Source: Streptomyces bauhiniae (GTDB lineage: Bacteria; Actinomycetota; Actinomycetes; Streptomycetales; Streptomycetaceae). Taken from it: a stretch of 64,000 nucleotides of DNA. The notes beneath the pieces were generated by a model, which did not search any database, was not told where the DNA came from, and saw only the letters and a list, made by a program, of their open reading frames with translations. This document shows, in pieces, positions 40,792-49,478 of this stretch; within the stretch, counting starts at the first letter, position 1; every line of letters begins with the position of its first letter. The stretch covers positions 558,001 through 622,000 of the forward strand of contig NZ_SRRT01000003.1 of the NCBI RefSeq assembly GCF_004784475.1, written 5' to 3'. The translations under genes and the position numbers were made by a program.

Positions 40792-42000
40792 GTGCCCGAA
40801 CCCGAATCCCACCACAGCGACCCCGCGGTACCCGCCGTCCACCCGCACACCGCGACCCTGCGGCGGCTGGAGAAGTCCTCGGGGAGTCTCGCCGCGCAGG
40901 CCATCGCGCGGATGGACGACACCCTGCCGTGGTACCGGGCCATGCCCCCGGAGAACCGGTCCTGGATCGGGCTCGTGGCGCAGGCCGGCATCGCCGCCTT
41001 CACCGAGTGGTTCCGGCACCCCGAGGCGCCCCAGGCCATCTCGACCGACGTCTTCGGCACCGCCCCCCGAGAGCTGACCCGCGCGATCACGCTGCGCCAG
41101 ACCGTGGAGATGGTGCGCACCACCATCGAAGTCATGGAGAGCGCCATCGACGAGGTGGCCGCACCCGGCGACGAGCGCGTGCTCCGCGAGGCGCTGCTGG
41201 TCTACGCCCGCGAGATCGCCTTCGCCACCGCCCAGGTCTACGCCCAGGCCGCCGAGGCACGCGGTGCCTGGGACGCCCGGCTGGAGTCGCTGGTGGTGAA
41301 CGCGGTGCTCAGCGGCGAGGCCGACGAGGGCGCGGTGAGCCGGGCGGCGGCCCTCGGCTGGAACTCGCCGGAGCACGTCTGCGTGGTGCTCGGCACCGCC
41401 CCGGACGGCGACAGCGAGCTGACCGTGGAGGCGATCCGGCGGGCCGCCCGGCACGCCAAGCTCCAGGTGCTCACCGGCGTGCTCGGGGACCGCCTGGTGG
41501 TGATCGCCGGGGGCAGCTCGGTGCAGCCGCTGAACGTGGCCAAGTCGCTGATCGGGCCGTTCGCGGCGGGCCCGGTGGTGGCGGGGCCGGTCATGCACGA
41601 CCTCCAGGCCGCGACCCGCTCCGCGCAGGCCGCGGCGGCCGGACTGAAGGCGTGCACCGCCTGGCAGGACGCGCCCCGGCCGGTGCTGGCGGACGATCTG
41701 CTTCCGGAGCGCGCGATCGCGGGTGATCCCAGTGCGCGCGAGCAGTTGGTGGAGGAGATCTACAGACCGCTGGAGGAGGCGGGCTCGGCGCTGCTGGAGA
41801 CCCTGAGTGTCTACCTGGAGCAGGCGAGCAGCCTGGAGGGCGCGGCGCGGATGCTCTTCGTTCACCCGAACACCGTGCGCTACCGGCTCCGACGTGTGAC
41901 TGACGTCACCGGTTGGTCGCCCTCCGATGTACGATCCGCGTTCACGTTGCGGATCGCCCTGATCCTGGGGCGGCTCACCGATGGGGAGTCCCAGCCCTAG
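40792..42000 (+). CDS. fasR: PucR-type regulator of fatty-acid synthesis, FasR
   Basis: A 402-residue regulator. The N-terminal half is all-helical, the centre is GGDEF-like (CdaR type; LVVNAVLSGEADEG, GDRLVVIAGG), and the C-terminus is the PucR HTH (ASSLEGAARMLFVHPNTVRYRLRR). Its position directly upstream of fabD-fabH-acpP-fabF identifies it as FasR, shown in S. coelicolor to activate this operon. The start is GTG 40792. An inverted repeat directly after its stop is a good binding-site candidate. Acyl-CoA or acyl-ACP is the presumed signal. Confidence 0.92.
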   Translation: MPEPESHHSDPAVPAVHPHTATLRRLEKSSGSLAAQAIARMDDTLPWYRAMPPENRSWIGLVAQAGIAAFTEWFRHPEAPQAISTDVFGTAPRELTRAITLRQTVEMVRTTIEVMESAIDEVAAPGDERVLREALLVYAREIAFATAQVYAQAAEARGAWDARLESLVVNAVLSGEADEGAVSRAAALGWNSPEHVCVVLGTAPDGDSELTVEAIRRAARHAKLQVLTGVLGDRLVVIAGGSSVQPLNVAKSLIGPFAAGPVVAGPVMHDLQAATRSAQAAAAGLKACTAWQDAPRPVLADDLLPERAIAGDPSAREQLVEEIYRPLEEAGSALLETLSVYLEQASSLEGAARMLFVHPNTVRYRLRRVTDVTGWSPSDVRSAFTLRIALILGRLTDGESQP

Positions 42001-42001
42001 C

Positions 42002-42024
42002 CTTTTGTCGGGGGCCCACAAAAG
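42002..42024. promoter_or_regulatory. Inverted repeat between fasR and fabD, candidate FasR site
   Basis: CTTTTGT (42002-42008) and ACAAAAG (42018-42024) are exact complements separated by nine GC-rich bases. AT-rich arms like these stand out sharply in this genome. It lies about 60 bp before fabD. Confidence 0.7.
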
Positions 42025-42083
42025 CCTTCCGTGTTCTTCGTCCCTGTCCCCACGGGCGGCTTCGGCCGTCTCCAAGAGAGAGT

Positions 42084-43028
42084 GTGAGAGTGCTCGTACT
42101 CGTCGCTCCCGGCCAGGGCGCCCAGACGCCCGGCTTCCTGACCCCCTGGCTCGAACTCCCCGGTGCCGCCGACCGCGTCGCCGCGTGGTCCGACGCCATC
42201 GGACTGGACCTCGTCCACTACGGGACGCAAGCCGACGCGGACGCGATCCGCGACACCGCCGTGGCCCAGCCGCTGCTGGTCGCCGCCGGTCTGCTGTCCG
42301 CCGCGGCACTGGGTGACATCGCGCCGGGCGCGGTCGCGGGCCACAGCGTCGGCGAGATCACCGCCGCCGCCTTCGCGGGCGTGCTGGACGACGTCGCCGC
42401 CCTGAACCTGGTGCGCAAGCGGGGTCTGGCCATGGCCGACGCCGCCGCGATCACCGAGACCGGCATGTCGGCGCTGCTCGGCGGCGACCCCGAGGTCTCC
42501 GTCGCGCACCTGGAGAAGCTGGGCCTGACCCCGGCCAACATCAACGGCGCCGGCCAGATCGTCGCGGCGGGCACGCTGGAGCAGTTGGCCGCGCTGGCGG
42601 AGGACAAGCCGGAGGGCGTCCGCAAGGTCGTCCCGCTGAAGGTGGCCGGCGCCTTCCACACCCGCCACATGGCGCCCGCCGTCGAGACGCTGGCCAAGGC
42701 CGCGGCCGAGCTGGCCCCGGCGGACCCGAAGCTGACCTACGTCTCCAACAAGGACGGCCGTACGGTCGCGTCCGGCGCCGAGGTGCTGGAGCGGCTGGTC
42801 GGCCAGGTCGCCAACCCGGTCCGCTGGGACCTGTGCATGGAGACCTTCAAGGAACTGGGCGTCACCGCGCTGATCGAGGTGTGCCCCGGCGGCACGCTGA
42901 CCGGCCTGGCCAAGCGCGCACTGCCCGGTGTACGGACGCTCGCCCTGAAGACCCCCGAGGATCTCGACGCGGCGCGCGCGCTCATCGCCGAGACCGCGAC
43001 TCCTGCCGCTGACGCGGCGGGCGCCTGA
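42084..43028 (+). CDS. fabD: Malonyl-CoA:ACP transacylase
   Basis: A 314-residue acyltransferase that loads malonate from CoA onto ACP. VAPGQGAQTPGF is the N-terminal loop, GHSVGE contains the nucleophile Ser88, and the catalytic histidine is in AGAFHTRHM (His192). The arginine that holds the malonyl carboxylate lies in VRKRGLAM. The GTG at 42084 is chosen; GTG 42090 is possible. It is the first gene of the type II fatty-acid operon, with fabH beginning 10 bp after its stop. Confidence 0.96.
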   Translation: MRVLVLVAPGQGAQTPGFLTPWLELPGAADRVAAWSDAIGLDLVHYGTQADADAIRDTAVAQPLLVAAGLLSAAALGDIAPGAVAGHSVGEITAAAFAGVLDDVAALNLVRKRGLAMADAAAITETGMSALLGGDPEVSVAHLEKLGLTPANINGAGQIVAAGTLEQLAALAEDKPEGVRKVVPLKVAGAFHTRHMAPAVETLAKAAAELAPADPKLTYVSNKDGRTVASGAEVLERLVGQVANPVRWDLCMETFKELGVTALIEVCPGGTLTGLAKRALPGVRTLALKTPEDLDAARALIAETATPAADAAGA

Positions 43029-43038
43029 CAAGGAGTCC

Positions 43039-44076
43039 ATGCCAATGGCGAAGATCAAGCCCAGCAAGGGCGCCCCGTACGCGCGCATCCTCGGGGTGGG
43101 CGGCTACCGCCCGACCCGGGTGGTGCCCAACGAGGTGATCCTGGAGACGATCGACTCCTCCGACGAGTGGATCAGGTCCCGCTCCGGGATCGAGACCCGG
43201 CACTGGGCGGGCCCGGACGAGACGGTCGCCGCGATGTCCATCGAGGCGGCCGGCAAGGCGATCGCCGACGCGGGCATCGCCGCCGACCGGATCGGCGCCG
43301 TGGTGGTCTCCACCGTCTCGCACTTCAGCCAGACCCCGGCCGTGGCCACGGAGATCGCGGACAAGCTGGGCACCGACAAGGCCGCCGCGTTCGACATCTC
43401 GGCGGGCTGCGCGGGCTTCGGCTACGGCCTGACCCTCGCCAAGGGCATGGTGGTGGAAGGTTCCGCCGAGTACGTGCTCGTCATCGGCGTGGAGCGGCTC
43501 AGCGACCTGACCGACCTGGAGGACCGCGCGACGGCCTTCCTGTTCGGTGACGGCGCGGGCGCGGTCGTGGTCGGCCCGTCCCAGGAGCCCGCCATCGGTC
43601 CCACGGTGTGGGGCTCGGAGGGCGACAAGGCCGGCACCATCAAGCAGACCGTCCCGTGGGACCGTTTCCACGTGGGGGACGTCACCGAACTCCCCCTGGA
43701 CAGCGCGGGGAACATCAAGTTCCCGGCGATCACGCAGGAGGGCCAGGCGGTGTTCCGCTGGGCCGTGTTCGAGATGGCGAAGGTCGCCCAGCAGGCGCTG
43801 GACGCGGCCGGGATCTCCTCGGACGACCTGGACGTCTTCATCCCGCACCAGGCCAATGTGCGGATCATCGACTCGATGGTGAAGACTCTGAAGCTGCCGG
43901 AGCATGTCACGGTCGCCCGTGACATCCGTACCACCGGCAACACCTCGGCCGCGTCGATCCCGCTCGCCATGGAGCGGCTTCTGGCGACCGGCGAGGCCAA
44001 GAGCGGCGACACGGCGCTCGTCATCGGATTCGGGGCGGGTCTGGTCTACGCCGCCACGGTCGTTACCCTCCCCTAG
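43039..44076 (+). CDS. fabH: Beta-ketoacyl-ACP synthase III
   Basis: A 345-residue initiation condensing enzyme that joins acetyl- or branched acyl-CoA with malonyl-ACP. The triad is complete: Cys124 in DISAGCAGFGYG, His in FIPHQANVRI and Asn in TTGNTSAAS. SDEWIRSRSGIETRHW is the usual CoA-binding N-terminal region. AAGGAG lies four bases before ATG 43039; ATG 43045 is an alternative start. As in other Streptomyces, it should favour branched starters and so set the iso/anteiso fatty-acid profile. Confidence 0.97.
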   Translation: MPMAKIKPSKGAPYARILGVGGYRPTRVVPNEVILETIDSSDEWIRSRSGIETRHWAGPDETVAAMSIEAAGKAIADAGIAADRIGAVVVSTVSHFSQTPAVATEIADKLGTDKAAAFDISAGCAGFGYGLTLAKGMVVEGSAEYVLVIGVERLSDLTDLEDRATAFLFGDGAGAVVVGPSQEPAIGPTVWGSEGDKAGTIKQTVPWDRFHVGDVTELPLDSAGNIKFPAITQEGQAVFRWAVFEMAKVAQQALDAAGISSDDLDVFIPHQANVRIIDSMVKTLKLPEHVTVARDIRTTGNTSAASIPLAMERLLATGEAKSGDTALVIGFGAGLVYAATVVTLP

Positions 44077-44158
44077 GCACTCCGTGCCGGACCACCTGGT
44101 CCGATACGGGAAAATTGCCACCTCATTGTCTGAACATCGAAGAAGGAGAGCGCCTGAC

Positions 44159-44407
44159 ATGGCCGCCACCCAGGAAGAGATCGTCGCGGGCCTTGCCGAG
44201 ATCGTGAACGAGATCGCCGGCATCCCCACCGAGGACGTCCAGCTCGACAAGTCCTTCACGGACGACCTCGACGTCGACTCCCTGTCCATGGTCGAGGTCG
44301 TCGTCGCCGCCGAGGAGCGCTTCGACGTGAAGATCCCCGACGAGGACGTCAAGAACCTGAAGACCGTCGGTGACGCCACCGACTACATCCTCAAGCACCA
44401 GGGCTGA
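44159..44407 (+). CDS. acpP: Acyl carrier protein
   Basis: An 82-residue acidic four-helix carrier. The phosphopantetheine serine is Ser41 in LDVDSLSMVE, within the conserved [12 protein letters not shown] precedes the ATG. The 82-bp gap after fabH is larger than other gaps in the operon and contains two small inverted repeats (GGCAC/GTGCC and GGACCA/TGGTCC at 44089-44102). These could help tune the high expression that ACP needs. Confidence 0.98.
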   Translation: MAATQEEIVAGLAEIVNEIAGIPTEDVQLDKSFTDDLDVDSLSMVEVVVAAEERFDVKIPDEDVKNLKTVGDATDYILKHQG

Positions 44408-44489
44408 GTCACCCCTCGGTCCTAGCTGCTAGGCCCCGCCACCCGGCGGTGGCGCCGTAGATCCCGCATCTGTTGGAGAAAGAATTCCC

Positions 44490-45752
44490 GTGAGCCCGAC
44501 CAATCGCACCGTGGTCGTCACCGGTATCGGCGCAACCACACCGCTGGGTGGCGACGCAGCTTCCACCTGGGAGGCCATGCTGGCCGGCCGGTCCGGCGTC
44601 AGCCGCCTCGAGCAGGAGTGGGCGGCCGAGCTGCCGGTCCAGATCGCCGCGCAGATCGCCGTCGAGCCGGGTGAGATCCTCCCCCGGCCGCAGGCCCGCA
44701 AGCTGGACCGGTCGGCGCAGTTCGCGCTGATCGCCGCTCAGGAAGCCTGGAAGGACGCCGGTTTCACCGCCAAGGCCGGTGAGGACCAGTCCGTGAACCC
44801 CGACCGCCTCGGCGCGGTCATCGCCTCCGGCATCGGCGGCGTGACGACCCTCCTCGACCAGTACGACGTGCTGAAGGAGAAGGGCGTACGCCGGGTCTCC
44901 CCGCACACCGTGCCGATGCTGATGCCCAACTCCCCGGCGGCCAACGTCGGGATCGAGCTGGGCGCGCGCGCCGGTGTGCACACCCCCGTCTCGGCCTGCG
45001 CCTCCGGCGCCGAGGCCATCGGGTACGCGATCGAGATGATCCGCACCGGGCGTGCGGACGTGGTGGTCGCCGGTGGTACCGAGGCCGCCATCCACCCGCT
45101 GCCCATCGTCGCCTTCGGCAACATGATGGCGATGTCCAAGAACAACGACGACCCCGAGGGCGCGTCCCGCCCCTACGACTCGGGCCGTGACGGCTTCGTG
45201 CTCGGTGAGGGCGCCGGTGTGATCGTGCTGGAGTCCGAGGAGCACGCCAAGGCGCGCGGTGCCCGGGTCTACGCCGAGGCGATCGGCCAGGGCATCTCGG
45301 CCGACGCGCACCACATCACGCAGCCGGAGCCGTCGGGCAACGGCATCGCGCAGGCGCTGCAGAACCTGCTGGACTCGACCGACCTGAAGCCGGCGGAGAT
45401 CGTGCACGTGAACGCGCACGCGACGTCGACGCCGCAGGGCGACGTGGCCGAGGTCAAGGCGCTGCGGAAGGTCTTCGGCGACGACGTCGACCACATGGCC
45501 ATCTCCGCGACCAAGTCGATGACGGGTCACCTGCTGGGCGGCGCGGGCGGTATCGAGACCGTCGCGTCCATCCTGGCCCTGGTGAACCGCAAGGCCCCGC
45601 CGACGATCAACGTCACCGAGCTGGACCCCGAGGTCAACGCGGACGTCGTCGTGGGCGAGCCGAGGGCTCTGCCCGAGGGCCGCATCGCGGCGCTGAACGA
45701 CTCGTTCGGCTTCGGCGGCCACAACGTGGTGCTGGCTTTCCGCACCATCTGA
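44490..45752 (+). CDS. fabF: Beta-ketoacyl-ACP synthase II
   Basis: A 420-residue elongation condensing enzyme. The catalytic residues are all visible: Cys170 in PVSACASGAEA, His in VNAHATSTPQGD, Lys in ATKSMTGH and the second His in that motif. The C-terminal NDSFGFGGHN is intact. The start is GTG 44490 with GGAGAAAG upstream. It is the last gene of the fab operon and is closed by a perfect terminator. Confidence 0.97.
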   Translation: MSPTNRTVVVTGIGATTPLGGDAASTWEAMLAGRSGVSRLEQEWAAELPVQIAAQIAVEPGEILPRPQARKLDRSAQFALIAAQEAWKDAGFTAKAGEDQSVNPDRLGAVIASGIGGVTTLLDQYDVLKEKGVRRVSPHTVPMLMPNSPAANVGIELGARAGVHTPVSACASGAEAIGYAIEMIRTGRADVVVAGGTEAAIHPLPIVAFGNMMAMSKNNDDPEGASRPYDSGRDGFVLGEGAGVIVLESEEHAKARGARVYAEAIGQGISADAHHITQPEPSGNGIAQALQNLLDSTDLKPAEIVHVNAHATSTPQGDVAEVKALRKVFGDDVDHMAISATKSMTGHLLGGAGGIETVASILALVNRKAPPTINVTELDPEVNADVVVGEPRALPEGRIAALNDSFGFGGHNVVLAFRTI

Positions 45753-45763
45753 CCTGAAGCACC

Positions 45764-45799
45764 GAGAAAGGCCCCCACCGACCGGTGGGGGCCTTTCTC
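45764..45799. terminator. Perfect 16-bp terminator after fabF
   Basis: GAGAAAGGCCCCCACC and its exact complement flank a GACC loop between convergent fabF and DUF3145; functions in both directions. Confidence 0.93.
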
Positions 45800-45822
45800 G
45801 CGTACAGGCGCGTTACGGCGGT

Positions 45823-46317
45823 TCACACCACCTGGTGGAGCCAGCGGACCGGGGCGCCCTCGCCCGCGTGGCGGAAGGTTTCGAGTTCGTCGTCCCAGGG
45901 CTTGCCAAGGAGCTTGGAGAGTTCGGCCTCCAGGTCGCTCTCGCCCTGGCGGCTGCGCTGGAGGGCGGCGCGCAGGCGGTCCTCGGGGATGAGGATGTCG
46001 CCGTGGATGCCGGTGACGGCGTGGAAGATGCCGAGTTCGGGGGTGCAACTGTAGCGCTCGCCCTCGGCGGCGGCGGAGGGCTCGGCGGTGACCTCGAAGC
46101 GGAGCAACTGCCAGCCGCGCAGCGCGGAGGCCAGCTTGGAGGCGGTGGCCGCCTCGCCCTGCCAGGAGAATTCCGAGCGCCAGGTGCCGGGGGCGGCGGG
46201 CTGCCTGATCCAGTCCAGGCTGACGCGCGTGCCCAGCACCCCGGCGATGGCCCACTCGACATGCGGGCACAGCGCGCGCGGCGCGGAGTGCACGTACAGA
46301 ACTCCACGTGTCGTCAC
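45823..46317 (-). CDS. DUF3145 protein
   Basis: A 164-residue actinobacterial protein matching DUF3145: TTRGVLYVHSAPRALCPHVEW start, GTRVSLDWIRQPAAPGTWRSE, FHAVTGIHGDILIPEDRLR and WDDELETFRHAGEGAPVRWLH end. The start is GTG 46317, six bases after GGAGG; the frame is open upstream but without support. The family is widely conserved next to the fab cluster in actinobacteria. Its function is unknown. Confidence 0.9.
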   Translation of the reverse strand: MTTRGVLYVHSAPRALCPHVEWAIAGVLGTRVSLDWIRQPAAPGTWRSEFSWQGEAATASKLASALRGWQLLRFEVTAEPSAAAEGERYSCTPELGIFHAVTGIHGDILIPEDRLRAALQRSRQGESDLEAELSKLLGKPWDDELETFRHAGEGAPVRWLHQVV

Positions 46318-46583
46318 CGGAACCTCCGGGCTGAGCGGGACATCTTGCGGGCTGGTCGAGCGGCCATGACGCGACGGCCGCGTTGATGGCGAGGCTACCT
46401 TGCGGGGATGCAAGGAGTGTGACGTACCGTCGGTCCCGGTGCCAGGAAACCTCTCCCATTCACCCAGGGGGACGCTTGTACGGGGGTGTGCCGTTCCAGC
46501 GGGGGCGGACGGGAACCCGCGCACGTTGTGATGAGTGGGCGCACCGGCGGTCGGTGCGCGAAGGAGCGAGGAGACCTGCGGGG

Positions 46584-47465
46584 ATGCGGAAACCAGGCCA
46601 CCGGGCGCGGGCCGTCCTCGCCGTGCTCGCGGCGGCCGTGCTGGCGAGCGGCTGTGACTCCATCCGGGGCGGCGACGGAGGTACGGGCGTGTCCCGGCCG
46701 TCCGCCAGGCCCTCCCCGGTGTGGAACGTCCACCCGGACTCGGTCGCGGCGGTGGGCGACTCCATCACCCGTGGCTTCGACGCCTGCCAGGTGCTCGCGG
46801 ACTGCCCCGAGGTGTCCTGGGCGACGGGCGCGGACACCGGCGTGGACAGCCTCGCGGTACGGCTGCTGGGGCGGCAGGGCGCGGCCGAGCGGGGCTGGAA
46901 CTACGCGGTGACCGGCGCCCGGATGGCCGACCTGCCCGGCCAGATGGCCGAGGCGGTGCGGCGCCGCCCGGAGCTGGTGACAGTGATGGTGGGCGCCAAC
47001 GACGCCTGCCGGTCCTCGGTGTCGGCGATGACCCCGGTGGCGGACTTCCGCGCGGACTTCGAGCGCTCGATGGCGACGCTGCGCAAGAAGCTGCCCAGGA
47101 CGCAGGTGTACGTGGCGAGTGTGCCGAACCTGTTGCGGCTGTGGTCGGAGGGCCGGGCCGATCCGCTGGGCAAGGAGGTGTGGAAGCTGGGCATCTGCCC
47201 CTCCATGCTGCGCGGCGCGGACGACCTGACCGAGGCGGCGACGGTGCGCCGGCAGGAGGTCCAGCACCGGGTGGAGGCGTACAACACGGTGCTGGCCGAG
47301 GTGTGCGCGAAGGACGAGCGCTGCCGTTCCGACGGCAACGCGGTCTTCGACTACCGCTTCGGCACCGGGCAGTTGAGCCAGTGGGACTGGTTCCACCCGA
47401 GCCGGGACGGTCAGGCCCGGCTCGCGGAGATCGCGTACCGGACGGTCACAGAGCACAGACCGTGA
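46584..47465 (+). CDS. SGNH/GDSL-hydrolase lipoprotein
   Basis: A 293-residue secreted lipoprotein. The signal peptide ends in the lipobox VLASGC (Cys24). The SGNH blocks follow: GDSITRGF with Ser60, NYAVTGARM (block II glycine), MVGANDACRSS (block III Asn) and DWFHPSRDGQ (block V Asp and His). Paired cysteines support an extracellular fold. It would be a membrane-attached esterase or lipase acting on acyl or acetyl groups of envelope or external substrates. GAGGAGA precedes the ATG. Confidence 0.9.
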   Translation: MRKPGHRARAVLAVLAAAVLASGCDSIRGGDGGTGVSRPSARPSPVWNVHPDSVAAVGDSITRGFDACQVLADCPEVSWATGADTGVDSLAVRLLGRQGAAERGWNYAVTGARMADLPGQMAEAVRRRPELVTVMVGANDACRSSVSAMTPVADFRADFERSMATLRKKLPRTQVYVASVPNLLRLWSEGRADPLGKEVWKLGICPSMLRGADDLTEAATVRRQEVQHRVEAYNTVLAEVCAKDERCRSDGNAVFDYRFGTGQLSQWDWFHPSRDGQARLAEIAYRTVTEHRP

Positions 47466-47480
47466 CCTAAGGTTTCCCAC

Positions 47481-48452
47481 ATGGGCGAACTTTTCGGCAC
47501 ACTTTCCGACGGGACCCCGGTGCACCGCTGGACGCTCGAGCGCGGTGGGGTACGGGTCCGGGTGCTGTCGTACGGCGGGATCGTGCAGTCGGCCGAGGTG
47601 CCGGACCGGGAGGGGCACGCGGCGGACGTGGTGCTCGGGTTCCCCTCCGTCGAGGGCTATGTGGACCATCCGGGCCCGTATCTGGGCGCGTTGGTGGGCC
47701 GGTACGCCAACCGGATCGCGGGCGGCCGCTTCCCGCTGGACGGGCGGACGTACGCGCTGGCCCGCAACAACGGGCCCAACTCGCTGCACGGCGGCGACCG
47801 GGGCTTCGACCGGTACGTGTGGGACGCGGAGCCGGTGGAGCACGGGGTGCGGCTCAGCCGGGTCAGCCCGCACGGCGAGGAGGGCTTTCCGGGGCGTCTT
47901 GAGGTCTCGGCGACGTACACGCTTCAGGAGTCGGGTGCGCTGCGGATCGCCTACGAGGCGGTGACGGACGCGCCGACGGTCGTGAACCTCACCAACCACT
48001 CGTACTTCAACCTCGGCGGCTCGGGGCACGCGGGCGGTCATGAGCTGCGGCTGGCCGCCTCGCGGTACACGCCGGTGGACGAGGGGCTGATCCCGGTGGG
48101 CGAGCCGGTGGACGTGACGGACTCGCGCTTCGACTTCCGCGTCTCCCGCAAGGTCGGCTCGGGGTACGACCACAACTACGTGCTGGACAAGGGCGTCACG
48201 GCGGAGGCCGAGGAGGTGGCCGAGCTGTACGACCCGGCGTCGGGGCGGGTGCTGACGGTGGCGACGACCGAGCCGGGCATCCAGCTCTACACCGCCGACC
48301 ATCTGGGCGCCCCGTTCGCGCCGGGCGACGGAATCGCGCTGGAGACCCAGCACTTCCCGGACTCCCCCAACCGCCCGGACTTCCCCACCACCCGGCTGGA
48401 GCCGGGCGAGGTGTACCGCTCCGCGACGGTGTACGGCTTCGGGACGCGCTGA
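47481..48452 (+). CDS. galM: Aldose 1-epimerase (mutarotase)
   Basis: A 323-residue mutarotase. Landmarks are GRYANRIAGGRF, NNGPNSLHGGDRGFD, the catalytic histidine in NLTNHSYFNLGG and the catalytic glutamate in LETQHFPDSPN. It interconverts alpha and beta anomers of aldoses such as galactose or glucose in the cytoplasm. TAAGGT ends seven bases before the ATG and there is no ribosome site, so it may be leaderless. Other gal genes are absent nearby. Confidence 0.93.
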   Translation: MGELFGTLSDGTPVHRWTLERGGVRVRVLSYGGIVQSAEVPDREGHAADVVLGFPSVEGYVDHPGPYLGALVGRYANRIAGGRFPLDGRTYALARNNGPNSLHGGDRGFDRYVWDAEPVEHGVRLSRVSPHGEEGFPGRLEVSATYTLQESGALRIAYEAVTDAPTVVNLTNHSYFNLGGSGHAGGHELRLAASRYTPVDEGLIPVGEPVDVTDSRFDFRVSRKVGSGYDHNYVLDKGVTAEAEEVAELYDPASGRVLTVATTEPGIQLYTADHLGAPFAPGDGIALETQHFPDSPNRPDFPTTRLEPGEVYRSATVYGFGTR

Positions 48453-48470
48453 GCCGCCCCGGACAGTATT

Positions 48471-48509
48471 CAGCCCCGGTCCGGGTGTCAGGTTCCGGGA
48501 CCGGGGCTG
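48471..48509. terminator. Inverted repeat after galM
   Basis: CAGCCCCGGTCCGG (48471-48484) and CCGGGACCGGGGCTG (48495-48509) form a near-perfect hairpin with one bulged base downstream of the epimerase gene. Confidence 0.7.
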
Positions 48510-48628
48510 ATGTCGACGGTAATCCGCCGCGGGTGGCCGGGGGCGCCGGATCGGGGGTGCGGGCGGGTTCTCCTACGAACCCTTCACGCCCGTGTCACGA
48601 CTTCGCCTTCTGGGCCGCCGGGCCGGGC

Positions 48629-49417
48629 TCAGGCGGTGACCGGCCGGTCGCTCTCCGGCTGCTCCTCGGCGAGGGGTTCACCGAGGAGGTCGCGGGTCAG
48701 CAGGGTGGCGCCCGCGACCGCGCCGGGCATCAGGAACACCGCGACCACGGGGACCAGGAAGGCGAGGCCCAGCGGGACGCCGAAGCCCCAGGCCAGCATC
48801 TTGCGAGAGCGCAGCAGGGCGAGGCGGGCGCGCAGGTCGACGTCCCGGCGCTGGAGGGCGACGGAGGTGAGTTCCTCGGTGAGGAAGAACCCGGTGACGA
48901 AGAAGCCGAGGACGGGGACGACGGTCTGGCCGACCACGGGCAGGAAGCCGAGCGCGAAGAGCAGGATGCCCCACACGCAGGCCCGTACCAGGATGCGCAG
49001 GCTGTCGCGGGCGGAGATCCACAGGTCGCGCCACATCGGCCGGTCGGAGCTGGGCGCGGTGCCGTCGGGCGAGACGTCGGCGTCGGTGCGCTCGGAGAGG
49101 CTCTCGTAGAAGGGCTGGCCTATGAGCAGGGTGGCCGCGGTGAAGGTGAGGACGGCCAGCAGCAGGGCGAGCGCGAACAGGACGACGGTGAGGAAGCCCC
49201 GGAAGACGCCCTGCCAGGGGCTGGACCAGTCGTCGGCGAACGGGGTCGCCCAGGTGACGGCGTCGGAGCCCCACACGCCGAGCGCGACCAGCACCGCCAC
49301 GTAGAGGACGAGGGTGATCAGGCCGGGCAGCAGGCCGAAGCCGTACTGCCGGCCGTGCTGGGCCACCCACCGCTGGCCGTTGAGGAGATGACGGAACCCC
49401 ACCCCGAGATCGCGCAT
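48629..49417 (-). CDS. EI24/CysZ-like membrane protein
   Basis: A 262-residue membrane protein of the EI24 (etoposide-induced 2.4 / CysZ) family. It begins with an amphipathic stretch FRHLLNGQRWVAQH, has pairs of long helices (about 29-50, 70-100, 150-180, 205-235) and the family's GQPFYESLSERTDADV segment. The end is acidic. CysZ proteins conduct sulfate, but actinobacterial relatives are uncharacterised. It is convergent with galM and 62 bp upstream in the genome from the MarR gene on the same strand. Confidence 0.85.
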   Translation of the reverse strand: MRDLGVGFRHLLNGQRWVAQHGRQYGFGLLPGLITLVLYVAVLVALGVWGSDAVTWATPFADDWSSPWQGVFRGFLTVVLFALALLLAVLTFTAATLLIGQPFYESLSERTDADVSPDGTAPSSDRPMWRDLWISARDSLRILVRACVWGILLFALGFLPVVGQTVVPVLGFFVTGFFLTEELTSVALQRRDVDLRARLALLRSRKMLAWGFGVPLGLAFLVPVVAVFLMPGAVAGATLLTRDLLGEPLAEEQPESDRPVTA

Positions 49418-49478
49418 GGCGGGGACTTTACCCGCAGCCGCCGGTTTCAGGCTGCGCGGGTTTCAGGCGTCGCGGGTT

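Noticed and set aside
40021..45752. A type II polyketide cluster suggested by KS/ACP/AT genes
   Set aside because: fabD-fabH-acpP-fabF with FasR is the housekeeping fatty-acid set; no chain-length factor, cyclase or tailoring gene is present.
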